Source: Solanum dulcamara (Eukaryota > Streptophyta > Magnoliopsida > Solanales > Solanaceae). Taken from it: a stretch of DNA of 64,000 nucleotides. The notes beneath the pieces are model-generated. The model ran no database searches and was not told where the DNA came from. It saw nothing but the letters and a program-made list of their open reading frames with translations. This document shows, in pieces, positions 47,048 to 59,207 of this stretch (its first letter is position 1; the number at the start of each line of letters is the position of its first letter). The DNA lies in assembly GCF_947179165.1 (NCBI RefSeq), contig NC_077245.1, positions 43,455,286-43,519,285 on the forward strand. Reading direction: 5' to 3'. Made by a program: the position numbers and the translations under genes.

Positions 47048-49331
47048 ATTCATTTTAATGTTTAGAGTATTCCTGTAGCAACCCCAAGTCATTTATGACT
47101 TGCTGGCAATGACTGTTCGATCTCCTGGTCGTTCGTTTGGATTCTAGGTCTTTTCCTATTTTGGAGCTTTTATAACTTGAAAAGGTAATTTCGGTTATTA
47201 CTTTAGATAAATGACCTTAGAACAAGATTCTGACAGTTTCATTAGCTCCGAAAAGACTAAATTAGGCTAGTAGCATGGTCGGCACAAGTATTGAGACAAT
47301 TGGTACGTGTTTGAGGCCATTTGGGTTTTAGCCTTTGAAATTTGTTCTATGGTTGACTTTGTCAACAGTCTTGAAAAAACATGCTTAGATGAAAACTTCA
47401 TCATCGTAGCTAGTTTCGGAATATTGAGTTTGGTCTAGAACAAACTTTTATTCCCTTACGAAGTCTTTCGGTCTATTTCCAAGGTACTTTGTGGAAATTG
47501 GCTCAAAATGACACTTGGGTATGTGACCCACTTTTTATTAAAATAACATTGTATCAAAATTTCAAATGCACCATTGAGTTTGGGATGTAAAATCTAGTGG
47601 GGTAACATATCTCATTTACATGCATGTGATTCAGAACGAATTTCGAGCACCCTGTCGGGGATTTTAAACTTCTCAAAACAGTTGATGCAGTACCTTGCCG
47701 ATGCAGGGGTATTTTACCCTTTGCGTTCATAGGCATAGGCCTGCGTTCACGGAGTCCAGGTGAAATGATCTATGCGTTCGCGAGACCTTTGTCGCATTCG
47801 TGTAGTTCAATTGGGTAAGCCTCCATGTTCGCAGGCCAAGGGATGCATTCATAGAGTTTTTTTGACTATCCCTCCGCGACTGCGTGACTCCCTCTACATT
47901 AGTAGAGGTATATATAATTGCCTTCTGCAATCGAGGGCCACTTAGGCCGCATTCGCGAAGGTCATTTCCTTGGTCTTTTAATGAGAGACCAAGGACGAAC
48001 TCAACCATACTCTGCAAGTTTCAAACTTGGATATATCCCTCGTTTGTTCACAAAATTTGGTGATTCAAAGTTTGAAACATATAGATTTATCATGCCTACT
48101 TGGGTCAATTTCAAAAATAGTTGTTTACTCATCGTGTGAGGTAAAATTCCATACAAAGTTGTTGTCCATAGTGAATTTCTTATCTTAAATTTTGATTTTT
48201 GCATGTTGGTTGTTTGGACTAATTTGATCCCCGAATTGTGTTTCATTTTAGAACACAAGTTTGAGGTAGTGTTTAGAACTTTTTTACGAAATTAATTCCA
48301 TAATTTATGGAGCGGGTCACACAATCCCATTTTTTACTCTGAAATTTATCCGTCTTCAAATTTAGTAATTTTTGTGTTAAAATGACCGTGTTAATAATGT
48401 GATTCTATTTTTGATAGCGTGGTAGCATTCTGAGGCTGTTTGGAAGGGAAAATCTCTGATTTCTTGAGTTGGAGTACGCGCGGTCAGCCTATAGGTAGGC
48501 TACGACTTTCCACTTTTTAGACTAAGTATGTTTAGGTATTTGTAAACTAATTTGTATGAATTTGGGGGTGATTGGGTGTCGAGCTTGCTAAATTCCTAGA
48601 ATTCATGTCTTAGGCTCTATTTTTTGGAATTAGGGCCATAAAAACATATCCCCTATCATTGTTGATCATCCATATCTTGAGGTATGTACTGTGTGTATGT
48701 TTTATGTCATTGAAAAGAATATTTCGCCATAATCTAGGCTTAGACTAGTGTTTGCCTTAGACTTGCATATTTTTGGTGTCTTAGGCCTTGAAACTTCTCC
48801 GAAGTTGCTTCGGACAGCTTAACCCCTTGTATATTGGTATACCAGACTTGAGTCTGATAGTCTTAGACTTATGTAGGTAGTAACACAGCTTTGGAACTTA
48901 TATCCATAATTTCCCACTTTCACTTATTCTGTATCACTTGATTCTTAGCTTTAGAAGTGATCTATTCGTCGACTCTGTTTGGATGTGGTTTGGGCTGGAG
49001 TGATTAAATGATGACACTTTGATTGAGGGTACTCCTACTCCTCGCGATGCTCAATTGGCATCTTATCTTAAATCTGACCAATTCACCCTTACTCATCTCC
49101 CTCTGTCTATATATATTTTGTCTATCTTTGACTTTCTGAGACAATCTTGTTTCTATGGTCCACTTTTAGGACTTGTACTTATTTTTTTATTAGCTCTATA
49201 TATGTGTCTTCTAAGTTCTTAGAGGGATCTACCCTTACATCCTATTACTTGCAGTTTCGGGATATATATTGGCTTGCCTACTGGTGGGTCATAGTAGGTG
49301 CTATCATCACTGGAGGATTCGGGTCGTGACA
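47048..49331 (+). repeat. element D 5' LTR, main part
   Basis: It continues the LTR begun at 34,143 and ends GGGTCGTGACA at 49,331, giving about 2.32 kb in all. Its sequence is matched by 54,370-55,397 plus 58,572-59,194 (for example CCCCAAGTCATTTATGACTT at 47,081 and 54,409). No gene is visible in it. Small frames on either strand are not conserved between the two LTRs. Confidence 0.85.
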
Positions 49332-49333
49332 AG

Positions 49334-49346
49334 TTTGTATTAGATC
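49334..49346 (+). other. degenerate primer binding site, element D
   Basis: TTTGTATTAGATC, three bases after the LTR, is recognisable as a decayed form of TTGGTATCAGAGC. Confidence 0.65.
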
Positions 49347-49539
49347 CCTAGGTTCACCCATCTCACTTGTACAGAGGTAACGTGTCGTAGAGTCCTGTGG
49401 ATAGGTTCGGAGATGTTTGTGACTTATCTTTGGGAGGCTACAAGATCTCTTCTGGAACTTATTCTCTTTTGCATCACTACCATGTTGTGTGTGTCTTAAT
49501 AAGTCTTTTGGAATCTCACTTGTTCCAAAAATTTACAAG

Positions 49540-50900
49540 ATGGGTCACATGCGTGATAGGGGCCTAGCTAGGGGTAGAGGTCGACCCTAAGTTTGTTCTA
49601 AGGCTGCAACTCTAGCCCGGGATAGAGAGCAGACTCTAGAGCTGGAGGTGGAGCCACCGGTAGCTCTAGTATATCATCAGCCTATGGGCCTGGGACCAGC
49701 CCAACCACCAACTAAGCCAATTGTAGCTCCGAACCTCTAAGCGATGTTTTCCTACATACTAGATGCTATTGGGAGTATGAAATAGGCCCCATCTCTAGCT
49801 GCTCCATCACCGCACGGACAATATCACTAGAGGCACTAGTATTTCAGTTGTCGCTGGCACCTGCAACCTAGCTAGATAACTTAAAGGGCATCATACCACT
49901 TCACGAATAGAAGATGCTCGGGGTGTTCCTTAGATTATCACCGTTGAGTTTTTCTAGTGTTGTGGGTGGGGATACCCTTGAGTTTTGGCTTACTTTCCAT
50001 GAGCAGCAACAAACGTTAGGCCTAGTAGAGTCGAGAGGAATCGACTTCACTGCTTATCTGCTAGATGGTCTGGACCAACAGTGGTGGTTCTCATACCTAA
50101 AGACCAGGCCAGCTGGGTCTCCACTAGTGTCATGGACTGAGTTTTCAGAGGACTTCTTGGCCTGGTTTATCCTAGGAGAGTTAGAGATCAGCTCCGAGAT
50201 CAATTTTTGCTACTGGAGAAGGACTCAATGATAGTATCAAAGTATGAGGCATGATTTCATATATCTCTACACATGCTACTATGATCTTACCTATTGAAGA
50301 GGAGAGGGTTTGGTTCTTCATCAGAGGTTTGAAACTCCAGTTACAGATTATGACCCAATGTTTAGTCTCAGTGGGCTACTCTTTTTTGGATGTGGTAGGT
50401 CATGCCCTCACACTTGAGCAGCTCCGTCGCGAGGTCCAAAGGGGCAGCGACAGGAGGACTAGGTAGGATGATAGCGAGGGTAGGCCCTATTTTTGTCCTA
50501 GATATATATTTACCATACCCCATCAAAGGTTCCAATAGGGTCAGTCCAGTCGCCTATTCTAGGATTTCTTTCACACTTTAGAGGGTGACCAGCACAGCCA
50601 GGGTAGCCCTAGTATAGGTTTGGGTCAGGGCCGAGGTGGTATTCAGATGGGTTCTTCTAGTCGAGGTGGCCGACCTCTAGCGGTGATCCACAACCCTAGG
50701 GGTGTTATGGATGCAGTGAGCTAGTTCACTTTTCCCGTGAGTGCCCTCTCCGTAGGTCATCCGCACCAGCTCCACATGTAGCTAGACTTGCACCAGTAGC
50801 AGTACCTCCAGTTAGAGGCGGAGGTCAGGTCTAGGATCATAAAGATGGCCATCAGGGTACATAGAGAGGTCCCCGAGGAGGCAAGAGAGATGGCCGAGTA
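49540..50900 (+). pseudogene. gag: element D gag
   Basis: It begins near ATG 49,540 with MRDRGLARGRGRP then a stop at about 49,588. The retrotransposon gag domain follows at 49,914-50,231 (GGDTLEFWLTFHEQQQTLG, GIDFTAYLLDGLDQQWW) and 50,251-50,466 (EEERVWFFIRGLKLQLQIM, ALTLEQLRREVQRG). The region 50,640-50,760 holds a Gly/Arg-rich segment, but the zinc knuckle is not readable. Frameshifted and stop-ridden. It is a different gag lineage from A and C. Confidence 0.8.
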
Positions 50901-50929
50901 GATGTATCAGGTAAAAAAGTGAAGGCCCA

Positions 50930-53900
50930 CTATTATACAACTCCAACTAGAGTAGAGGTTGAGGCCTCAGACGATGTGATCGAAGGTACAATTCTCTTAT
51001 GCCATCAACTCGTATCCACTTTATTTGATATAGGCTCCACCAATTATTATATATATATGTATATTGTGCCCTACAATTGAGTATGAGTCCAGAGCCCTTA
51101 GCTGATCCATTGTTTGTTTCACTCCTCGGTGGTGACATTCAAGGGTGAAACACTAGGGCTCATCTCATTTTACTTGATATTTTAGATTTTGATTTAATTC
51201 TGGGCATGGATAGGTTATCCCCTCACCACGCAATCTTGGATTATTATGCCAAGGACGTTACCTTAGCCATGCCTGGTATTTTCTTATTTGTGTGGTAGGG
51301 CTCTTGTAGTCACACACCAGTTGGGGTAATTTCTTTTGTTTGGGCTAGGAGGTTAGTGTCTAGCAGATGTTTGGTGTACTTGGCTTATGTTAGGGATGTC
51401 AGTAGGGAGGGCCCTATGGTTGATTAAATGCATATAGTCTTTAGAGTTTGCAGATATGTTTCCCACCAACCTGCCTAGCCTTCCTCCAGATTATGATATT
51501 AACTTCGCCATTGATTTGATCGTGATACTTCCACCCCACCATACCATATGGCCCCTGTAGAGCTCAAAGAGCTTAGATTTTAACTTCAGTATCTCTTGGG
51601 TACGAGATTTATTCGGTCGAGCGTCTCGCCATGATATGTCCTTATCCTATTTGTTAACAAGAAGGATGGTACTGCACAGATATGTGTTGATTACAGGCAG
51701 CTTAAAAATAATGGTGAAGAACCATTACCTATGCCTAGGATTGATGATCTATTTAACCAGCTTTAGGGTGTCATAATATTTTCTAGGATTAATTAAGATC
51801 TGTCTACTACCAATTGAGGATTAGCGTAGCAAAAATCCCTAAGACAGTATTTAGGACTCGTTACGGCCACTATGAGTTCCTAGTGATGTCCTTATCGTTG
51901 ACTCATGCCCCTTTCCCATTCATGGACTTGATGACTCGTGTATTTAGGTCATATTTGGACTCCTTTGTCATACTATTCATCGATGATATTTTGGTATCCT
52001 CACGGACCTGGGTTGAGCATGAGCAACATTTGAGCATAGTGCTCCAGATATTGAGAGATCAGCAGCTTTATGCCAAGTTCTCAAAGTAAAAGTTTTGGCT
52101 TGAGTTAGTACATTCTTGGGGCACGTGGTGTCCAAGGATGTCATTAAGTTGGATTTGGTGAATATTGAGGCTATCCATAATTGGGTCAAACCACATCTGT
52201 GACTAAGATTCATAGCTTCATCGGATTGGCAAGGTACTATAGGCGCTTTATTGAGGGAGTTTCTACTATAGTAGCACCTCTGACTATTGTGTGGTCGGAG
52301 GAGTGTGAGAGAAACTTTCTGAGGCTTAAGAAGTTTCTTATAACCGCTCCTATATTGACTTTTCTAATTGAGGGCAAAGGCTTCACGGTTTATTGTGACA
52401 TGTCCAGTGTTGGTTTGGGTTGTATACTGATGCAGTGGGGCTAGGTTATTGGTTATGCATCGAGGTAGCATAATATGAGCGCAATACCTCACTCATGACT
52501 TAGAGTTGGTGGCGGTAGTTTTCGCACATAAGATTTGGAGGCACTGCCTGTATGGAGTTTGATGTGAGATTTACACTGATCACAAGAGACTTATGTATAT
52601 TATGATTCAAAAGGATCTTAATTCAAGGCAGCATCGTTGGATTGAACTACTAAGGGACTACGACTTCTCTATTGTCTACTATCTAGGCAAGGGGAATGTA
52701 GTAGTAGATGCCTTGAGTCAGAAGGCAATGAATATAGGTAGTCTAGCCTTCCTTTCTTGTATGGAGCGACCTTTGGCTTTGGACATCCAGTCCTTCGCTA
52801 ATAGGATTATTTGGCTTGATATTTCCAATTCCTGATGGGTGTTAGCTTATGTGGGAACCCAATCATCCAAATTATATTAGATTCACAGCCGTCAATTTGA
52901 GGACGAGGATTTAGTTGCACTTCAAGATCAGGTTTTGGGAGGTGACGCCGCCCAAGATACCTTAGATCTAGATGGGGTTTTGAATTTGGTGGTCACATCT
53001 ATGTTTTGGGAGTAAGGGGTTTGATCCAGTTGATCATTAGCGAGGACCATGATTTTAGATATTCGATCCATCCGGGCACCATGAAGATGTATTATGATTT
53101 TAGGCATCATTAATAGTGTAGCTGCATAAGGAGAGATATTTTAGACTATGTGTCGCATTGATTGATTAGCTAGAGGGTTAAGGCCGAGCATTTGAGGCTT
53201 AGTGGAAAGCTTCAAATATTACCCATTCCCAAGTGGAAGTGGGAGTGTATCACCATAGACTTCATTGTGGTGTTGCCTCGCACTTCCTATGGTATTGATA
53301 GTTTTGGATCATCGTGGATCGATTGACCAATATAGCACACTTTTTCCCAGTTCATACTTCCTACAATGTTAAGAAGTTGGCATGTATCTACATTCGAGAG
53401 GTAGTTTGTCTTCATGGTGTGCCTATTTCTATCACTTCTGATTGGTTCACATCTAGCTTTTGGAGGACTATTCAGGATGAGTTGGTTACCCATGTTGACC
53501 TCAGCATAACTTTTCACACACAGACTGATAGCTAGTCAGAGCGTAAAATTCAGGATCTTGAGGATATGTTATAGGTCTATGTCATGGATTTTGGGGGTTA
53601 GTGGGACCAGTTTTTGCCTTCAGCAGAGTTTTTGTACAATAACGGCTACTACTCCAGTATTTATATGGCCCTGTTCGAGGCCTCATTTGGTAGGCATTGT
53701 CGCTTTTTGGTCAGTTGGTTTGAGTCTATAGAGCCTAGGCAGCACAGTATAATTTGATGCAGGAGGCCTTAGATCATGTGAGGGTCATTCAGGATAGGCT
53801 CAGGATAGCTCAAAGTAGACACCAGAGTTATGCAGATTGTAGGCATCACCCGTTGAGATTTGTCGTTGGTGATAGAATATTCCTCCATGTATCTCCCATA

Positions 53901-54340
53901 AAGGATGTGATGACATTTGGGAAGCGAGGCAACCTTAGCCCCATATATATTTCGTCTTTAGATATTTTAAGAACAATTGGTGAGGTTGCTTATGAGTTAG
54001 CTTTGACCCTGACCTTTTCAGCTATTCATCAGGTTTTCTATGTTTCAATGTTGCACTAGTATGTTCCAGACAAGTCCCATGTGCTCCAATATGATGCAGT
54101 TGAGTTGGGTGACTGTCTAAGTTATATTGAGGAGCCAGTTGCTATTTTGGCCAGAGATATCAGACAGTTGCGATCTAGAGCCATTCCCATACTTAGGGTC
54201 CGTTGGAGGCATCATCCAGCCAAGGAGGCTACCTGGGAGACTGAGCGGGAGATGTTGGAGTAGTTCCCTGGTTTATTTAAGCCTTCGGGTACTACTTGCC
54301 TCTTACATTCGTGGATGAAAGTTCTTTTAGTAATGGATGT
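50930..54340 (+). pseudogene. pol: element D pol (PR-RT-RH-INT-chromodomain)
   Basis: Protease near 51,000-51,060 (STLFDIGSTNYY). RT 51,480-52,090 with [18 protein letters not shown] and [11 protein letters not shown]. RNase H 52,181-52,730 with VYCDMSSVGLG and NVVVDALSQ. Integrase 53,020-53,740, with FIVVLP-like sequence, RLTNIAHFFPVHT and VVCLHGVPISITSD; the third motif region is degraded (QTDS followed by a stop). GPF/Y-like 53,754-54,059 (VGDRIFLHVSPIKDVM). Chromodomain 54,081-54,300 with RVRWRHHPAKEATWETE. Many stops and frameshifts make it clearly the most decayed of the complete-length elements. Confidence 0.88.
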
Positions 54341-55397
54341 TGTAATGACCCTCCAGGTCATTTTTTAATTGAAGCATTCATTTCATTGTTTAGAGCATTC
54401 CTGTACCGACCCCAAGTCATTTATGACTTACTAGGATTGACTGTTTGGTTGTCTGGTCATTCATTTGGGTTCTATGCTCGTTCCCTATTGTGGAGATTTT
54501 ATAACTTGAAAAGGTAATTTTGGTCCTTTAGGTAAACGACCTTAAAATAGGATTTTGATGATTTCATTTGCTCCGGAGTGGCAAAATTAGGCTAGTGGAA
54601 TGGTCGGCATGAGTATCGAGGCAATTAGTATGAGTTTGAGGCCATTTGGCACTTTAACCATTGAAATTTGGCTTATGATTGAATTTGGTCAACATTTGTG
54701 GAAAACCAGCTTGGATGAAAATATCGTTAGTGCAGTTAGTTCTGGAATGCGGAGTTTGGTCTAGAATGACCTTTCGTTTGTTTCCCAAGGCTTTTGGGCT
54801 AATTTTGAGGCATGTTGTGCAAATTGGCTCAAAATGGCACTTAGGTATGGAACCCACTTTTTATTAAAATAACTTTGTATAAAAATTTTGAATGTGGTAT
54901 TGAGTCCAAAACATCGAATTTGCGTGCATGGGATTCTAAATGAATATCGATCATCCCATTTGGGATTTTGAACTTGCCAAAACAACTAACGAAGCACCTT
55001 GCTGGTGCAAGGGTATTTTACCCTTCGTGTTGACAGGCATAGGGTCGCGTTCACGAAGGTCATTCCCTTTGTCTTTTAATGAGAGACCAAGGAAGAACTC
55101 AGCCATAATTAGCAATTTTCAAACTTTGATAACTCCTTTGTTTCTTCACCAAATTTTGTGATTCAAAGTCTGAAACATCCATATTTGTTGTGCCCACTTG
55201 GGTTAGTGTTTGACACTAGTTGGAGACTCATAATGTGAGGTAAAATTCCATATAAAGCTACTGTCGTTAGTGAATTTCTTAGCTTAAATTGTGATTCTTG
55301 CATATTGGTTGTTTGGAATGATTTGAGCCCCGCAATTGTGTTCCATTTTGGAACACAAGTTTGGGATAGTTTTTAGGACCCTTTTAGGTTACGTAAT
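54341..55397 (+). repeat. element D 3' LTR, first part, ending in TSD copy GTAAT
   Basis: It begins TGTAATGACCCTCC. It is cut after GTAAT (55,393-55,397) by a solo LTR and resumes at 58,572. The counterpart in the 5' LTR is 34,143-34,177 plus about 47,048-48,300. Confidence 0.85.
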
Positions 55398-58373
55398 TGT
55401 TATATTCCATATTTTTGCATCTTGAACTTTTCATGAGCTAACGGATATAAATTCAAGGACTTTTAATTTTGAATTTTAAAATGGCATGATTTGTTGTAAA
55501 TGACAAGTTATATGGATAATATATGTGAAGTAAAAGACATCTCAAGAAGGACCCTTGAGCCAAATCAAAGTAGAAGCCATCAAATATTTTTTTTCTTAAA
55601 GTCATGTTTTCGGGTAAGCTGACTTCAGGAGGACATAACCCCTTTAGAATTTAGTAATTTGGGAAAACTCGCAAAATAAAAATTGTACAAAATTGAAATA
55701 TATTTCCAACCATAGGTTGTGGGTCTAGAGGTGACATTTGGATAAGGAGATATGGTTGTTTTAAGGCAGAAGGGTTAGCTGAATAGTGGATTCGGCCCAA
55801 CCCGATTCCAACTCGGGTCAGGCCCAATACCCACATCATTTAAGGGATATTTTCAGCCTCCTTATTCATTATCAAATAAATAAATATCCTTAAATTACCA
55901 TAGAGAGAGATAAAGAGGAAGATCTTAGAGAAAGACCCCAAATCCGACCAAAATCCGAGTCCTGAAATTCGAAGCTCATGAAGAGAAAAGTATTATACGT
56001 CGCGTTGCTTCAATTTGAGCTAAAAATCAGGCAAGAAGGAGAGTGCTAATATGGTTGATTCAACTTGAGGTATATTAAAGTTCCTCTTTCATTGTTAATA
56101 AGTTTATTTAGAGTTCTAACGGATTAGAACGGAGAAAATAACGTTATAAACTCGTTTGGTGGTTTGTTGAGATTTATGGGTTAAGGGGATGTTTTAGGTG
56201 GATTAAATGGATAGAATTAGCTTAGTTATGATGTATAGTAATGATTGATATTGTTTTGATGTTGTTGATGAGTTGTTGTTCTTGAATTTGGAGGAATAAG
56301 GTGTATGGAGATTGTAAGTGTTCAAATCTATTTTTAGAATTGCGTAGCTTGTAGTAATTCTTGAATATCTCGTTGTGTAGACCTTTAATTTTAGAAAATA
56401 AATATGTTTAGGAAATATAATACATGTAACTACAACTCTTATGTTTATGTTAGATCCTATTTCTGTTGTTATTATGTCGAAAAAAAAGGATGACTCATAA
56501 CATAAGTTCTATCCAGATTCTTGATTGAAAAATCCCTCATGTATAGCTGTTAGTATTTTGATGATATCATTTTGTAAAAAATGAGTTTTGAATTGATTTC
56601 TTTTGTATTGAAAACTTAAGACATATATCTAAAAGTTTCCTAAGGGTCATCAAGTCCAGTTTTGCCATTTTTAAATTTCACAATTTAGATACAACTTGAG
56701 GTACTCGGCTTTCCGAACTTACTGTTTTGGTAACATAATTCGGGTGGCAACATTCTAGGCTTATTGTCAATAATAAATCTTCTTTTATGTCAATATTTTA
56801 GTTTGTTGATATTACTTGATGATTATATGGATGGTTTGGAAGTGGGGAAAGTGAGCGGTATAGGGGAGGTGTTTTCCAATATTTTTAGAAATAACCTACT
56901 AACGATAGAGTGCGTTTTATTCATATCCATAGCTTAACCATAGTGCTTAACGTTTTAATATAGGTTGAGATAATATTGGGTAGCATATACGTATAAACGC
57001 TAAAGGTATGTAAAGCCTATCCTTTCTTTATTTTGGCATGATCCATATGAAATCAACGGACGACGAATGCATAAATTCCAAAGAACCTCATATTCTTAGA
57101 TACACTAGGATGGCTAATGTTCTTGATTTCCTAGAACTTATATCATTATAACTTGATACATGTGTATTACTCCAGCCTTCCTAATTTGGTATAATTCATA
57201 TTTTGGTATACATCATGATTCTTAATAACTCCTTAATGTAGAACTCTTACAATAATTGAGCTATTGATTCTCAAGTTTTTTTTCTATACGTTGGGAAGTA
57301 GTAAGAATGTAAAACTAGCCCTTTCTTCTCCTTTGCATGATCTTTATGAAAAACATATATGATTTTTATATGATTCCCAGGAATTTCCTATTCTTAGAGC
57401 CATTTGGATGGCCAATGATCTACATTTCCAGAAGTTCTATTTTGATGCAATCCTTAGTGACATTCAAAAGGTATTTGATATGGTTATTCTCTTGATTTTT
57501 GAATGATAACTTATTTTGATTATTCCATTGAGTCTCAAATATGATTCAACTTGCATATGGTTGCTCACTACTCTGCTCGTTCATGCCTCAATATATCTTT
57601 TACCGAGTCCCGGGCCAAGTATGTATTCATGCACAGTTTTACTGCATTGTTCACCGAATCACTCACTAGAGGGTCGGGTACGGTATATATATATATAATG
57701 ATATGATATGATGATATAATGATGGCGTCGGGACCCATGATGGGCCAAATATGATAGATGTATATGACAGATTCACCGAGTCCATAATGGGTCGGATATG
57801 ATATATGATATAATCATGCATGATTTTATTTCATAAGGCACAGGTACAGTGATTTCTTGAGTATCATACTTGTCTCCTGAATCTCTACTTCAGATGTGAT
57901 CTCATTTATGATATGTTATATTTTATATACTCAGTACATATATCGTACTGACCCCCTTTCTTCGAGGGGGAGTTCATGTCCGCATGTATAGATATTCATT
58001 TTGGGGATCCGCCAACTTAGGATTTCCACTCACCTATTTTGGAAGTGCTCCATTGTTCCGGAGCCTAGAATTTTGGTATAGATATTTTGAAGTATATATT
58101 TATTTATCCATGAGTACGGCGGAGTCCTGTCCCATTATATATTACTATTGATGTTCTTAGAGGTCTGTAGATATATATGTGGGAGGTATATATATGTTAT
58201 CTAGTTGTACTAGTATGATATATATTTTGGAACGTTCCTATTCATAGTGGCAGCCTTGTCGGCTTGCATATATACATGTATATTTTAGAATGTGATGTGT
58301 AGTGGCAGCCTTATCGGCTTACGTACTATGTTATCTTTTGACAATTGTGACTCCCCAGGAGACAAGTGGTTTT

Positions 58374-58424
<51 letters not shown>

Positions 58425-58566
58425 ATGTGTATGACTGTTTTGAGGTGATTTTCTGCCCATATAAGTCCCCTATTATGTTTAGTTGCTGATTGATTATAGA
58501 CAACAGGTGTATATACAAGTGTCCAGTTCGGACACTAGTCATGGCCCACGAGGTTGGGTCGTGATA
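55398..58566 (+). repeat. solo LTR of a B-related family
   Basis: It begins TGTTATATTCCA and ends GGTTGGGTCGTGATA (CA to TA at the terminus). Exact TSD GTAAT lies at 55,393-55,397 and 58,567-58,571. Length is 3,169 bp with no internal region, so it is a solo LTR. The end region matches B1 and the LTR at 59,208 (AAAGGTATGTAAAGC, ACCGAGTCC units, GAGGTTGGGT), but the start region diverges, so it is a separate subfamily. Confidence 0.88.
58374..58428. repeat. (TA)n(TG)n microsatellite in solo LTR
   Basis: About 55 bp of alternating TA then TG repeats, at the same distance from the LTR end as the longer tract in B1 (46,850-46,908). Confidence 0.9.
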
Positions 58567-58571
58567 GTAAT

Positions 58572-59194
58572 TTATGGAGTGAATCCCACATTTCTGTTTT
58601 AGACTCCAATATTGGTCCGTCTTTCAATTTAGTAATTTTGATGTTAAAGCAGTTGTTTTAATATTGTGGTTCTATTTTTGATAGCATGGAAACATTCTGA
58701 GGCTGTTCGAAAGGGAAAAGCTCTGATTTCTTGAGGTGGAGAACGTATGGTCGGCCTACAGGTAGGCTACAACTTTCCCCTCTTTATACTGAGCATTTTA
58801 AGGCATTTGTATACTAATTTGTATAAGTTTGGGTGTCAAGCCTGCTAAATTCCAAGAATTCATGTCTTAGGTTCTATTTTCCGGAATTTGGGCTAAGTAA
58901 GCATGTCGCCTTTCATTGTTAATCATCTGTATCTTATGGTGTGTATTGTGTGAATTGTTTATGTCATTGAAAAAAATGTTTGGCCTTAGCCTTGGCTTAG
59001 ACTAGTGTTTGCCTTAGACTTCCATATTTATGGTATCGTTAGGCCTCAAAACTTCTCCAACATTGCTTTGGACGTCTTAGCTCCTTATATACTAGTATAG
59101 CACACTTGAGTCTGATAGTCTGGGCCTTAGCTAGGCTGTAACATAGCTTTGGAACCTTATATCCATAATTTCCTACTTTCATTGATTCTATATC
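58572..59194 (+). repeat. element D 3' LTR, second part, truncated
   Basis: It matches 48,300-48,925 of the 5' LTR (for example TTCTGAGGCTGTT and AGGTAGGCTAC) and stops after TTCTATATC at 59,194. The last roughly 400 bp of the LTR present at 48,930-49,331 are missing. Confidence 0.85.
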
Positions 59195-59195
59195 T

Positions 59196-59207
59196 AAAGG
59201 GGGCAAG
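59196..59207 (+). other. polypurine-tract-like sequence before LTR B2
   Basis: AAAGGGGGCAAG directly abuts the LTR at 59,208. It does not match element D at that position, so it is either the 3' end of a lost upstream B internal region or chance sequence. Confidence 0.5.

Noticed and set aside
58285..58542. 85-codon minus-strand frame with THTHTHIYIYIY, and the similar frame at 46784-47014
   Set aside because: Direct translation of the microsatellite in the solo LTRs.
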